Below, piece after piece: positions 33,969-43,089 of a stretch of DNA of 64,000 bases; positions within the stretch are counted from its first letter, which is position 1; every line of letters begins with the position of its first letter. The notes under the pieces are model-generated. The model was not told where the DNA came from, did not search any database, and was given only the letters and a program-made list of their open reading frames with translations. Source of the stretch: Archangium_A sp035910535 (lineage in GTDB: Bacteria; Myxococcota; Myxococcia; Myxococcales; Myxococcaceae); assembly GCA_035910535.1 (NCBI GenBank), contig JAMHXF010000046.1, forward strand, positions 38,496 to 102,495, given 5' to 3'. The position numbers and the translations under genes were made by a program.

Positions 33969-36734
33969 ATGACGCCCGCGATGACAAGAGCGCTGCCTGT
34001 TCTGTGCGTGTTGGTGTTGAGCGCGTGCCCGCCGATCAACTCCACGCCGTGCGCAGAAGACGCCGAGTGTCGATCCGACCAGCGCTGCCGTCGAGGCGCG
34101 TGCGGCCCCATCTGCCTCGATGACACCGAGTGCGGCAACGCGCAGGTCTGCCTCGCCGACGGCACCTGCGGTGCACGCCCCGAGTGCAGCAAAGACACCG
34201 AGTGCGCTTCGGGCTTCGAGTGCGTCGCGGGCCGCTGCGCGTGTGAAGACGACTCGGCGTGCGCGGCGAACCAACGCTGCACGGCGGGTAGTTGCCAGAC
34301 GCGCCCACGCTGCACCGCCGACGCTGACTGCATCGGCACCGGCGCGCGCTGTGAAGTGACGCAGGGGCTGTGCCTACCGGTCTGCCAGATGCCGCAAGAC
34401 TGCGCGCCGACGCTCGACCCCCGCGTCGCGTTCGCGCTCTACACGTGCGACATGGGCACGTGCACCCGGCGCTGCACCCAAGACCTCCAGTGCGGCGGCG
34501 CGGGCCTCATCTGCCGCCTCGGCAAGTGCGCGGCCGCCGACTGCAAAGACACCGCAGAATGCCCGAGCGGCAAGTACTGCACCTCGGCCACCTTCGGGCG
34601 CTGCGAGACGTTCACCACCTGCACCGATTCGTCACAGTGTCTGCGCAACTACCAGTGCGGCAAGTTCAGCGAGAACGCGTGCCCGCCGGGCTTCGACTGC
34701 GCGCAGTCGCTGTGCCTCGAGCTGCAGCGCTGCCTCGCCGACACCGATTGTGTCTCGGGCATTCCCGGCACCATGACGTCGGAGCGCACGGGCTACTGCG
34801 AAGAAGGCCACTGCCAGCCGAGCCCGACCTGCGTGGTCGACGCGCAATGCGCCGGCGGGAAGATCTGCGTCGGCGAAGTGTGCGTACCCAACGTGTGCCG
34901 CGCACACCTCGACTGCGGCGCCGGTAAAGCGTGTGTCGACGGGCAGTGTTTCACCGCGCCAGCCGCCACCGACATCAACATTCTGCGCATGTCGCCCACC
35001 ACCGGGTTCCTCGTCGAAGGCGACACCGTGACGCTGCACGTGCTCGCGCTGCGCCTCGATGGCACCACCTACCCGCTCACCGACAGTGAGTTCGAAGTGC
35101 AGGACCTCGCGGGCGCGCCGTCGAACCTCGCGACGGTGACGAACGCAGGCGTGCTGACCGCCGTCAGCGCGGGTGACTTCAAGGTGCGCGCGGGCGTCGC
35201 GGGCACGCTGGTGAAGAGCAACTTCGCCACCATGCGCGTGGTGCCGGCGGTGATGATGGGCCGCCGCGTCGTGGTCACCGATGCCGCGACGGGCGCGCCG
35301 TTGAGCGGCGTTCACGTGCGCGCCTGTCAGGGCGACTGTTCGACGTTCACTGACGTGGTGAGCACCGCCGACGGCCTCGCCGAGTTCCCGCTGCTCGACG
35401 CGCAAGCCGCGACGTTCACCGCCGTGCCGGTAGGCCTGCGCACCGATGGCCTGCCGTCGCACGAGCGCGCGACGGTGATGGAGACGACCGTGGCCGATCT
35501 CGCGCTGCCCCTCCGTGAGAACCCGGTGAAGAGCGCTGCGGGCTTCAGCGCGTCGGTGTCGTTCAACTACGTGAGCACCACGGGCAGCTATTGGGCCGGC
35601 TTCGTGGCGGCGTCAGTCACCGACGTGCCTTCGCTCACGCCGCAGCGCCTGCTGGGCGAGAACTTCATGGTCGAGGTGCCGGGCCTCAATCAGCGCGCGC
35701 CGGTGCCCGGTGCGCTGGTGCTCTACACCTCGCCGGGCCTCGGAATACCCCAGGAGGTCAAGCCGAGATCGCTGAGCTTCGCGCAGCCCGGCACCGATCG
35801 CTTCGTGCAGTCGTGGGCCGGCCGCGCGCAGCTCGACTCGGCGCTCAACCTCAGATCGATCGATCTGCTCTCGTACCTCGGCGCCTTCGACTACGCGCAG
35901 GAGCCCCGCGTCAGCTTCGTGTCGCGCCCGTACGTGCCCGACGCCACCGACGTCGACGACGACGGCCTGTGCAGCGTCATGAGCCGCTGCCCCATGGGCT
36001 CCGAAGACGTTCCCGACTACGCCAACTTCACGCAGCTCTCGTTTCAGCCCCAGCGACAGCAGAAGCTGCGCACGGAGGTCGTCGTGCCCAAAGTGCCCGG
36101 CACCTTCGACACCGTGCTCATCGCCTCGACGCTCTTCAATACGCGCGCCGGCATGCTCACCACCGGCTTCGCGTCGAAGGCCGCTGAACCCGCGGGGCAA
36201 GATGGTCTGCGCGAGGTCGGCTCGGTCATCGTGCGCGGTGGGCCGGCCTACAACGGCCTCGAGATCGCCGACGTCGGCCTCTGGGCGCTGGCGGCGAGCG
36301 CCAACGGCAACTCACAGAGCGCGCGGCTCGTGAACGTGACGCGGCTCGACAGCAAGGTGTTGCTGCGCCCGTTCCTCCCTGCGCCGGCCGACGCGACGTG
36401 GGCGCCGGGCACGCGCACCTTCAACCCCGGTCAGCCCGCGTGGTCGTCGGTGTATTCGACGGGCGGAGAGCTCGGGCGCGTCAGCCTCGTCGGCACCGAC
36501 ACGCGCCACGTCCTCTATTTCCCCATGCGCAACGCACAGGCCGCCATCGTGTGGCCAAGCGTCCCACCCGGCGGGCCGGGGCAAGACCCGACGACGCAGG
36601 CAGCCACGACGCTCGAGCTGGTGGCTGTCGATTTGATCTCCGGTGTCTCGTTGGAGCAGCTCTTCGACACGCGCGGCGTCACGCTGGCGAGTTGGGCACA
36701 GGTGATCGACGGTTACTCTCGGCTCGACAGGTGA
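33969..36734 (+). CDS. Cys-rich repeat lipoprotein with Ig-like segment
   Basis: A 921-aa predicted outer-membrane lipoprotein (signal 1-20, lipobox VLSAC). Residues 20 to about 335 are an array of about 12 short Cys-rich modules of the form CxxDxECxxxxxCxxGxC (for example CAEDAECRSDQRCRRGAC and CSKDTECASGFECVAGRC), similar to the Dickkopf/EB-like modules frequent in myxobacteria. A 60-residue beta segment follows that looks like a bacterial Ig domain (TNAGVLTAVSAGDFKVRAG). The remaining 450 residues are beta-rich with no motif I recognise. Many disulphides would need a periplasmic oxidising pathway. The function is unknown; adhesion or ligand binding at the surface is plausible. Confidence 0.85.
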   Translation: MTPAMTRALPVLCVLVLSACPPINSTPCAEDAECRSDQRCRRGACGPICLDDTECGNAQVCLADGTCGARPECSKDTECASGFECVAGRCACEDDSACAANQRCTAGSCQTRPRCTADADCIGTGARCEVTQGLCLPVCQMPQDCAPTLDPRVAFALYTCDMGTCTRRCTQDLQCGGAGLICRLGKCAAADCKDTAECPSGKYCTSATFGRCETFTTCTDSSQCLRNYQCGKFSENACPPGFDCAQSLCLELQRCLADTDCVSGIPGTMTSERTGYCEEGHCQPSPTCVVDAQCAGGKICVGEVCVPNVCRAHLDCGAGKACVDGQCFTAPAATDINILRMSPTTGFLVEGDTVTLHVLALRLDGTTYPLTDSEFEVQDLAGAPSNLATVTNAGVLTAVSAGDFKVRAGVAGTLVKSNFATMRVVPAVMMGRRVVVTDAATGAPLSGVHVRACQGDCSTFTDVVSTADGLAEFPLLDAQAATFTAVPVGLRTDGLPSHERATVMETTVADLALPLRENPVKSAAGFSASVSFNYVSTTGSYWAGFVAASVTDVPSLTPQRLLGENFMVEVPGLNQRAPVPGALVLYTSPGLGIPQEVKPRSLSFAQPGTDRFVQSWAGRAQLDSALNLRSIDLLSYLGAFDYAQEPRVSFVSRPYVPDATDVDDDGLCSVMSRCPMGSEDVPDYANFTQLSFQPQRQQKLRTEVVVPKVPGTFDTVLIASTLFNTRAGMLTTGFASKAAEPAGQDGLREVGSVIVRGGPAYNGLEIADVGLWALAASANGNSQSARLVNVTRLDSKVLLRPFLPAPADATWAPGTRTFNPGQPAWSSVYSTGGELGRVSLVGTDTRHVLYFPMRNAQAAIVWPSVPPGGPGQDPTTQAATTLELVAVDLISGVSLEQLFDTRGVTLASWAQVIDGYSRLDR

Positions 36735-36759
36735 GCGTTCTCATCTACACTCCCGCGCC

Positions 36760-38295
36760 GTGAGCTCAGAACCGATCATCGGTATCGACCTCGGCACGAC
36801 GAACAGCTGCGCTGCCTATGTCGATGGGTACAAGGACGGGCAACCAAACGTGAAGCTCATTCCCTACAAGGGGGGCGAGTACACCATTCCGTCGATCTTC
36901 GCGGTCGACGACAAAGGGAACGAGCTGATCGGCTACGAGGCCAAGCGCCAGTGGCAGTTGAACCCGAAGAACACCATCTACGGCAGCAAGCGCCTCGTCG
37001 GCCGCAGCGCCACCTCCGACATCGTCGAGTCGATGAAGAAGGTCGTGCAGTACGGCGTGAAGGCGTCGGCTGACAACAAAGAGGTCACCATCGAGGTGGC
37101 CAAGAAAGAGATGACGCTGCAGGAGGTCGCTGCGCGCATCTTGAACAAGATTCGAGACGTCGCCTCGAACCACCTGAAGATGCCGGTGAACAAGGCCGTG
37201 GTGACGGTGCCCGCGTACTTCAGCGATCGCCAGCGCCAGTCGGTCAAAGACGCCGGCAAGCTCATCGGGCTCGAGGTGGTGCGCATCATCAACGAGCCCA
37301 CGTCGGCCGCGCTGGCCTACGGCCTGGGCAAACACCTCAACCAGAAGGTCTGCATCTACGATCTCGGTGGCGGCACGTTCGACGTGTCGATCATCGAGAT
37401 TCGTGGCCAGGTCTTCGAGGTGAAGGCCACGGGCGGCGACATCTTCCTGGGCGGCATCGACTTCGACAACGCGATGATTCACTACGTGCTGTCGGAGTTT
37501 CAGGGAAAGACGGGCATCGACCTGTCGACCGACCCGGTGGCGATGCAGCGCATCAAAGATCTCGCCGAGCGCACGAAGATCGATCTCTCCGCGCGCGAAG
37601 AGGCGCCGTTCAACATTCCCTTCATCACCATGACCCCGCAGGGTCAGCCGCTGAACATCGAGATGAAGTTCAGCCGCAAGCTGCTCGAGAAGCTGACCGC
37701 CGAGCACGTCGATCGCACGCTGAAGATCGTCGCCAAGGTGCTGGTCGAGTCGGGCCTGTCGACGAAGGAAATCGACGAGGTGATGTTGGTCGGCGGGCAG
37801 ACGCGCATGCCCTGCGTGCAGGAGCGGCTCACCAAGTTCTTCGGCAAGAACCCCAGCAAGGGCGTTCACCCCGACGAAGCGGTCGCCATTGGCGCGGCGC
37901 TCTACGCGTTCTCGCTGACCGACGACACGAACCTCAAGCTGCAGCTGCTCGACGTGATCCCCATGGGTATCGGGCTCGAGAAGGCCGACGGCAACATGCA
38001 CGTCGTCTTCCCGCGCAACTCACCGATCCCCAACGCCAAGCAGATCACCGGCACCACGTCGGTGAACAACCAGAGCGAGCTCATCATGCGCATCTGGCAG
38101 GGAGATCATGAGGTCTCGAAAGAAAACGAGCAGCTCGGTGAGTTCACCTTCTCAGACATTCGCCAGGCGCCGGCCGGCAAGGTGAAGGTCGAGATCACCT
38201 TCGACGTGAACGTCGAGGGCATTCTCACCATGACGGCGCGCGACCCCGACACCGGCAAAGACATGAAGACCACGGTGCGCGTCACGCAGAGCTGA
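36760..38295 (+). CDS. Hsp70 (DnaK-like) chaperone lacking the C-terminal lid
   Basis: A 511-aa Hsp70-family protein. The nucleotide-binding domain begins with GIDLGTTNSCAAYV, followed by the phosphate loop IYDLGGGTFDVSI and the VMLVGGQTRMPCVQ segment. The substrate-binding beta domain (about 390-510) is present, but the protein ends at TVRVTQS, so the helical lid and EEVD-type tail of canonical DnaK (about 100-130 aa) are missing. It resembles the SglK-type Hsp70 paralogues of myxobacteria, but the resemblance is inferred. The start is GTG 36760 just after the lipoprotein gene. No dnaJ or grpE is nearby; a strong terminator follows. Confidence 0.92.
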   Translation: MSSEPIIGIDLGTTNSCAAYVDGYKDGQPNVKLIPYKGGEYTIPSIFAVDDKGNELIGYEAKRQWQLNPKNTIYGSKRLVGRSATSDIVESMKKVVQYGVKASADNKEVTIEVAKKEMTLQEVAARILNKIRDVASNHLKMPVNKAVVTVPAYFSDRQRQSVKDAGKLIGLEVVRIINEPTSAALAYGLGKHLNQKVCIYDLGGGTFDVSIIEIRGQVFEVKATGGDIFLGGIDFDNAMIHYVLSEFQGKTGIDLSTDPVAMQRIKDLAERTKIDLSAREEAPFNIPFITMTPQGQPLNIEMKFSRKLLEKLTAEHVDRTLKIVAKVLVESGLSTKEIDEVMLVGGQTRMPCVQERLTKFFGKNPSKGVHPDEAVAIGAALYAFSLTDDTNLKLQLLDVIPMGIGLEKADGNMHVVFPRNSPIPNAKQITGTTSVNNQSELIMRIWQGDHEVSKENEQLGEFTFSDIRQAPAGKVKVEITFDVNVEGILTMTARDPDTGKDMKTTVRVTQS

Positions 38296-38317
38296 GGCCC
38301 GACGCCTGCTGTTTCTC

Positions 38318-38358
38318 CTGCCCGGCTCCGCACATCGGAGACCGGGCAGTTTCTTTTT
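38318..38358 (+). terminator. Rho-independent terminator after the Hsp70 gene
   Basis: A CTGCCCGG-CTCCG stem pairs with CGGAG-a-CCGGGCAG (13 pairs, one bulged A) around a CACAT loop, followed by TTTCTTTTT. It is directed for the plus-strand Hsp70 gene and ends at the edge of the convergent lipoprotein stop. Confidence 0.9.
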
Positions 38359-39347
38359 CAGGGCGACCAACGGGCTTTGCGGTTGAGCCACGACATGCCG
38401 CCACGGCCGTCGCGCACCACGAACCAGAAGTCGACGTCGCGCGGCTCGGTGGCGAGTTGATCGGGCCGCCACTTCACGTTGTGCCGACCTTCGACGCCCA
38501 CCACGTCGGAGCCACCAGTGGCGTACGGGCTCATGGTGCCGCTGGTGGTCGTCCAGGTGATCTTCCACGACTCGGTCAGCTCGAGCGGCTGCAGCATCAA
38601 GCTGGGCACCACGTAGTTTTCCTGCAGCGCCGTGAAGTCTTCCGGCAGCAGCGGCACCTCTTCCATGCCCGACCACTGCTTCACTTCACCTTCGGGCCAG
38701 CTCTCGCCGTTGAACTGCACGCCCGGCAGCACCGGCGTCACGTTCTGCTGCATCGAGGGGAAGAACTGGCAGGTGTAGACCATCAACTTCTGGACGTAGA
38801 TCTTCTCGCCCGTGTCTGGCGCGCTGAGCTCGAAGGTCAGCGGCACCCGAATGCCCCCCAGGCCCTTGAAGTTGTCGAAGTTGATGACCTCGACGAGCAG
38901 CGGCGTGGCGTTGCCGTCGTCGAGCACCTTCGAGCCGGGGCGAATGTTGGTGGTGAACTCGCCACCTACGGTCTCCCCTGCCTCGAGATCGACGAAGTCA
39001 CCCTCGTCGTTGCACTCGCGATCGGCGCGGTTGGCGCACGCCGCCAGTCGGTAGCGCAACGCCCGGCCCTGCCCTGCCGGGTCGGCCACCAGCGCGGTGA
39101 ACTTCACGTTGGTGTTGGCGTACTGCAGCACCAGGCCGAGCAGCGCCGGAGGCAAGGTGATGGCGCCTCCGTCGGCGGCACCGGCAGCAGCGGCGGCGAT
39201 CAACCGCGCGTCGCAGCCCACCATCATGACCTCTGGCGGCTCGAGCTGAATGCCCAGCACGCGGAGATCGTGAACGTTGCTCGGCTCGTCTTGTGGCGTC
39301 ACGCAGGCAGCAGCGAAGACGAGCGACAGAAGAAGAACGGTGCGCAT
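38358..39347 (-). CDS. Hypothetical lipoprotein paired with a TonB-dependent receptor
   Basis: A 329-aa lipoprotein (signal MRTVLLLSLVFAAAC). The body is beta-rich and begins near NVHDLRVLGIQLEPPEV; the C-terminal region has DFWFVVRDGRGGMSWL. Cys pairs (YRLAACANRADREC and VYTCQFF) are likely disulphides. The ATG at 39347 overlaps the receptor stop in a TGATG arrangement, so it is translationally coupled to the receptor. By analogy with receptor-lipoprotein pairs it may act as a surface substrate-binding partner; the substrate is not identifiable. Confidence 0.8.
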   Translation of the reverse strand: MRTVLLLSLVFAAACVTPQDEPSNVHDLRVLGIQLEPPEVMMVGCDARLIAAAAAGAADGGAITLPPALLGLVLQYANTNVKFTALVADPAGQGRALRYRLAACANRADRECNDEGDFVDLEAGETVGGEFTTNIRPGSKVLDDGNATPLLVEVINFDNFKGLGGIRVPLTFELSAPDTGEKIYVQKLMVYTCQFFPSMQQNVTPVLPGVQFNGESWPEGEVKQWSGMEEVPLLPEDFTALQENYVVPSLMLQPLELTESWKITWTTTSGTMSPYATGGSDVVGVEGRHNVKWRPDQLATEPRDVDFWFVVRDGRGGMSWLNRKARWSP

Positions 39348-41989
39348 CACAGTGACGCCTTCACGCCCAGCACGGGGAGAATCGGAATGCCCGGCACGTC
39401 GTATTCAGTGCGGTTTCGGTAATCGAAGAACGAGGCTTCGACGTTGGCCTGGTTGTAGACGTTCTGAACGTCGAGATAGACGCTGAGTGTCCACTTCTCG
39501 AAGACGAAGTTCTTGTCGAGGCGCAGGTCGAGTTGGTGGAAGTCTTTGATGCGCGACCCGTTGCGAGGCCCGAAGCGCGCCGAGTACGAGTTGGAGTCGA
39601 TGTTGAGCACGTCGTACTCGTGCACCAGCGCCGACTTGGGCCGGCCCGTCACGTAGCGGAAGCGCGCGCCGAACTCGAAGCCCCACGGCAACTTCACGCT
39701 GCCGACCGCGGTGAGGATGTGCGTCTGATCGAACGCCGAGGCGACGTACGGATCACCTGAACCTGCGCGGCGCTCTTCGCTGCGGTTGAAGGTGTAGGCG
39801 ATCCACCCGAAGAAATATTTGCTGACCTCGTGGCGCAGCATCACCTCCACGCCGTATGCGCGACCGAGGCCCAGGTTCGCGGAGCGGCTGTTCGACGTGA
39901 CGCCCTGCTCATTCACGTACGACAGGCCCGGCGAGACGATGTTCTCGAAGCGGCGGTTGTAGAAGCCGGTGACGTCGACGTTGATCCAGTCGCTGAAGCG
40001 GTGCGAGACGCCGAGCGAGCTCTGAAACGCGCGCTCGTGCATCAGCGTCGGCGTACCGAAGGGCACCGCGGCGATGTCGGTGGCGCCCGGCGGCTGCGTG
40101 AAGAGCCCGATGGAGCCCTTGATGGCCGTGGTGTCGAGCAGCTGAAAGCGCGCCCACAGTCGCGGGTCGACGGCGTTGCGCGTCTGCCCGTTGATGTACG
40201 CGTGGCTGACTCGAATGCCGGGCGTGGCGGTGAACTTGCCGAGGTTGATGTCGCCCTCGGCGTAGAGCGCGCCGTCGAACGCCGGCAACGTCTGGCTGAT
40301 GCGCTGCGTTTCGACCTTCGGGTCTGCGCCGGGGAACGACACGTACTGAAAGCCACCGATGGCGGGCAGCTCAGCCGCGCCCACGAGCGTCTTCTGGAAG
40401 ATGTCGGTGCCGGCGCGCAGCGTGACGACCGAATTCACGTCGACCGAGAGATCGCTGCGGAAGCCCGCCGTGTATTGATCGGCCTTCAACGTCGCCGGGC
40501 CGAACGCGACCCGCGCGAGATCGAGGCCCACGTACGGCGTCAGCTTGAAGGTGGTGTCGCCCTTCCGGTAGCTCCACGAGCCGAGAATGCGGTGAAACGT
40601 GGTCTGCGTGTCGACAGTGACGTCGCGGTTGCGGCCGCCGCCGGTGGCTACGAGCCTCAACGTGTCGTCGGAGCCGAAGGCGAACAACGAGAAGTGCGAC
40701 TGGCCGTCAGCCAGCTTCTCGCCCTTCTTGCCGCCCACATCGAGGCGCACCTGGTAGTCCCAATACGCGGGCAGCACGAGCAGCGCGCCACCCTGCGGGT
40801 CTTGCGGCAACACCAGCGGGAGCAACGCGTCGACGTAGCTGCGACGCGCGGCGGCGGCCACGGAGATCTCCTTCGTGATCGGCACCTCGACGAAGAGGCT
40901 CGCGTCGAGCAGGTCGACCTTCGCCACGCCATGCCACGTGTCGGCGGCGCCCTTGCGGCTCGTCACGTCGACCACGCCACCGACGGCGCGGCCGTAGCGC
41001 GCGCCGAAGCCGCCCGGGTAGAACTCCACGCGATCGAGGAACTCGCCGTTCACCACCGACGGACCGCCGCCGAGGTGAAAGAGAATGGGGATCTCCACGC
41101 CGTCGAAGAACGTGAGCGTCTGGTTCGGGTTGGCGCCGCGAACGATCAACTGACCCAGGCCGAACGGCGCGCGCGCCACTCCGGGGAAGTTCTGAATGAC
41201 GCGAATCGGGTCGCCGAACGTGCCGGGGATCTTCTGCACCTCGTTGCGAGAGAGCGTGCGGCGAACGACCTCTTTCTTCTCTTTCGAGTCGCGGATGATC
41301 GTCTGGTACCCGACGATTCTCGGCAGCACGTAGTACTTCACCTCGCGCGTCTCGCCGACCTCCAGCGTCTCCTTCGTCTTGAAGAGCTCGAACTCCGAAC
41401 TCGAAACGCGGATGTCACAGGTGCCCGCCTCGACGTCGAGCGAGAAGCGGCCTTCGTCGTCGGAGTACGCCTCACGCTCTTCGGCGTTGTCGCAGCGCAC
41501 GATGGCGCCCGGCACGAAGCCCCGGCTGCCGCGCTGGTAGAGCGTGCCGATGAGCTTCGCGTTGGGCACGCCCGCGTCGGTCACAATTTCTGGAACGCCC
41601 GCGTCTTCGGGCACCTTGAGCACGAAGTTGTAGACGTATTCGATCTGCACGACGGACGGCTTGAAGTCGACCTCCGCCGCGGTGAAGACGAACTGCTTCA
41701 CGGCCTCCACGGCCGCTTCGTCGAAGCCCTGGCCCACGGGCTCGATGACCCTGGCGGTCATCACCAGCCCGTCCGTGCCGATGGTGACGGCGAGGCGAAC
41801 GCGCGCCGTGACGCCCTGCTTTTCGGCGTCTTCGGGGTACGTCGCTTCGACGAAGGTGACGAGCGTCGGCGCCTTCGTGAGCACGGGAATGTGAACGCCC
41901 GCGTCGATCTCTTTGTAGCGAGAGGTCTCTTCGAAGGCGTACGCCCGCGTGATGGTCAGCAGGCCGAGCAGAAGTACGAAGGAGCGCAC
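39347..41989 (-). CDS. TonB-dependent receptor with fused TonB C-terminal domain
   Basis: An 880-aa outer-membrane protein. A signal peptide is at 1-18. Residues about 45-130 match the TonB C-terminal domain fold (ATYPEDAEKQGVTARVRL, then IGTDGLV, AAVEAVKQFVF), the part that in TonB itself touches the receptor plug. A carboxypeptidase-like repeat follows at about 140-220 (VPGAIVRCDNAEEREAYSDD). Next are a plug domain (VQKIPGTFGDPIRVIQNFPG, then LIVRGANPNQTLTFFDGVEI) and a long C-terminal barrel with many Gly/aromatic strands. Such fusions are reported among myxobacteria and related deltaproteobacteria; the in-cis TonB domain may sit in the periplasm. The substrate is unknown. It is divergent from Trm112 with 56 bases between. 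Confidence 0.9.
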   Translation of the reverse strand: MRSFVLLLGLLTITRAYAFEETSRYKEIDAGVHIPVLTKAPTLVTFVEATYPEDAEKQGVTARVRLAVTIGTDGLVMTARVIEPVGQGFDEAAVEAVKQFVFTAAEVDFKPSVVQIEYVYNFVLKVPEDAGVPEIVTDAGVPNAKLIGTLYQRGSRGFVPGAIVRCDNAEEREAYSDDEGRFSLDVEAGTCDIRVSSSEFELFKTKETLEVGETREVKYYVLPRIVGYQTIIRDSKEKKEVVRRTLSRNEVQKIPGTFGDPIRVIQNFPGVARAPFGLGQLIVRGANPNQTLTFFDGVEIPILFHLGGGPSVVNGEFLDRVEFYPGGFGARYGRAVGGVVDVTSRKGAADTWHGVAKVDLLDASLFVEVPITKEISVAAAARRSYVDALLPLVLPQDPQGGALLVLPAYWDYQVRLDVGGKKGEKLADGQSHFSLFAFGSDDTLRLVATGGGRNRDVTVDTQTTFHRILGSWSYRKGDTTFKLTPYVGLDLARVAFGPATLKADQYTAGFRSDLSVDVNSVVTLRAGTDIFQKTLVGAAELPAIGGFQYVSFPGADPKVETQRISQTLPAFDGALYAEGDINLGKFTATPGIRVSHAYINGQTRNAVDPRLWARFQLLDTTAIKGSIGLFTQPPGATDIAAVPFGTPTLMHERAFQSSLGVSHRFSDWINVDVTGFYNRRFENIVSPGLSYVNEQGVTSNSRSANLGLGRAYGVEVMLRHEVSKYFFGWIAYTFNRSEERRAGSGDPYVASAFDQTHILTAVGSVKLPWGFEFGARFRYVTGRPKSALVHEYDVLNIDSNSYSARFGPRNGSRIKDFHQLDLRLDKNFVFEKWTLSVYLDVQNVYNQANVEASFFDYRNRTEYDVPGIPILPVLGVKASL

Positions 41990-42045
41990 GCGGAGCGCCC
42001 CAGATAGCCGTGACAGCAGTCAGCAGCAAGGCTAGCAACCGAGGC

Positions 42046-42276
42046 ATGTCGCTCGACCCGAAGCTGCTCGAGATTCTGGCCTGCCCCGACGACAAAGGGC
42101 CGTTGTTGTATTTCGCGGCTGAGCAGCTGCTCTACAACCCGCGCCTCAAGCGGAAGTACCGCGTCGAGAACGACGTGCCGCAGATGCTCGCTGAAGAGGC
42201 GACGACGGCTGACGCGGCAGAGCACGCTCGCTTGTTGGAAGTGGCCGCGCGTGACGGCGTGAAGCCGACCTTCTGA
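42046..42276 (+). CDS. Trm112-family protein
   Basis: A 76-aa small protein of the Trm112 family, an activator subunit of methyltransferases that act on tRNA, rRNA or release factors. LDPKLLEILACPDDKGPL is the diagnostic start and PRLKRKYRVENDVPQML the diagnostic end. Only one Cys remains in the usual zinc-binding positions, as in most bacterial copies. I chose ATG 42046; GTG 42010 is in frame upstream but adds unconserved residues. It is followed 4 bases later by tatD. Confidence 0.9.
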   Translation: MSLDPKLLEILACPDDKGPLLYFAAEQLLYNPRLKRKYRVENDVPQMLAEEATTADAAEHARLLEVAARDGVKPTF

Positions 42277-42280
42277 CGTC

Positions 42281-43078
42281 GTGATCGACACGCACTGCCA
42301 CCTCGACGTGCCGCGCTTCGACGCGGATCGTGAAGAAGTGTTGCGACGCGCCTGGGCCGCAGGCGTGACGGGGCTCGTGGTGCCCGCCATCGGCCCCGAC
42401 GCCTGGGAAGCGTTGCTCGAATGGCCGCTACGAGACGCCCGGGTGCAGGTGGGGCTCGGCATTCACCCGCAGCTGCTGCCGCAGTTGAACGAAGCCGACG
42501 ACGACGCGCACCTGGCGCGGCTCGACGCGCTGTTGGGGCGAGGCGGCGCGATCGCCGTGGGTGAATGCGGGCTCGACGGCCCGAGCGAAGCAGGCGCGCC
42601 GATGGAGCGGCAGCTGCGCGTGTTCGATGCGCACGTGAAGCTGGCGCGGAAGCACGGGCTGCCGCTGCTGGTGCACTGCTACCGGGCGCACCCTCACCTG
42701 CTGAAGTACCTGAAGACCGAGCCGATCCCCGAAGCGGGCCTGTTGATGCACAGCTACTCAGGCTCGGCCGACCTGACGCCGAAGTACGTGCAGTTCGGCT
42801 GCCATTTCTCGTTCGCGGGGCCCGTGAGTTTTCTCGAAGCGCGGCGGCCCATTGAAGCGCTGAAGGTGATTCCGGTGGACCGGTTGATGGTCGAGACCGA
42901 CGCGCCAGACCAGGCGCCACACCCGCATCGCGGTCAGCGCAACGAGCCTTCGTACCTGCCGCTGATGGTCGACGCGCTCGAACGGGTGCTCGACCAGCCG
43001 CTGCGCGACATGCTGCTCGCCAACACCCACCGTTTCTTCAAGCTGGAGCGTTTGGGGAGACGGGCCGACCTGCGCTAA
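42281..43078 (+). CDS. TatD-family metal-dependent hydrolase
   Basis: A 265-aa TIM-barrel metallo-hydrolase of the TatD nuclease family. Metal ligands are visible in HCHLD (5-9), AVGECGLD, LVHCYRAHPH, LMHSYSGS and ETDAPDQAPHPHRG. TatD enzymes act as 3'-5' DNA/RNA exonucleases with a proposed repair role. The start is GTG 42281, 4 bases after trm112, so they form an operon with tcdA next. Confidence 0.93.
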   Translation: MIDTHCHLDVPRFDADREEVLRRAWAAGVTGLVVPAIGPDAWEALLEWPLRDARVQVGLGIHPQLLPQLNEADDDAHLARLDALLGRGGAIAVGECGLDGPSEAGAPMERQLRVFDAHVKLARKHGLPLLVHCYRAHPHLLKYLKTEPIPEAGLLMHSYSGSADLTPKYVQFGCHFSFAGPVSFLEARRPIEALKVIPVDRLMVETDAPDQAPHPHRGQRNEPSYLPLMVDALERVLDQPLRDMLLANTHRFFKLERLGRRADLR

Positions 43079-43089
43079 GCGGCGCGGCC

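Noticed and set aside
39830..42007. 725-codon plus-strand frame opposite the TonB-dependent receptor
   Set aside because: The minus-strand protein has signal, plug and barrel features; the plus frame is an Arg/Glu/His-rich shadow.
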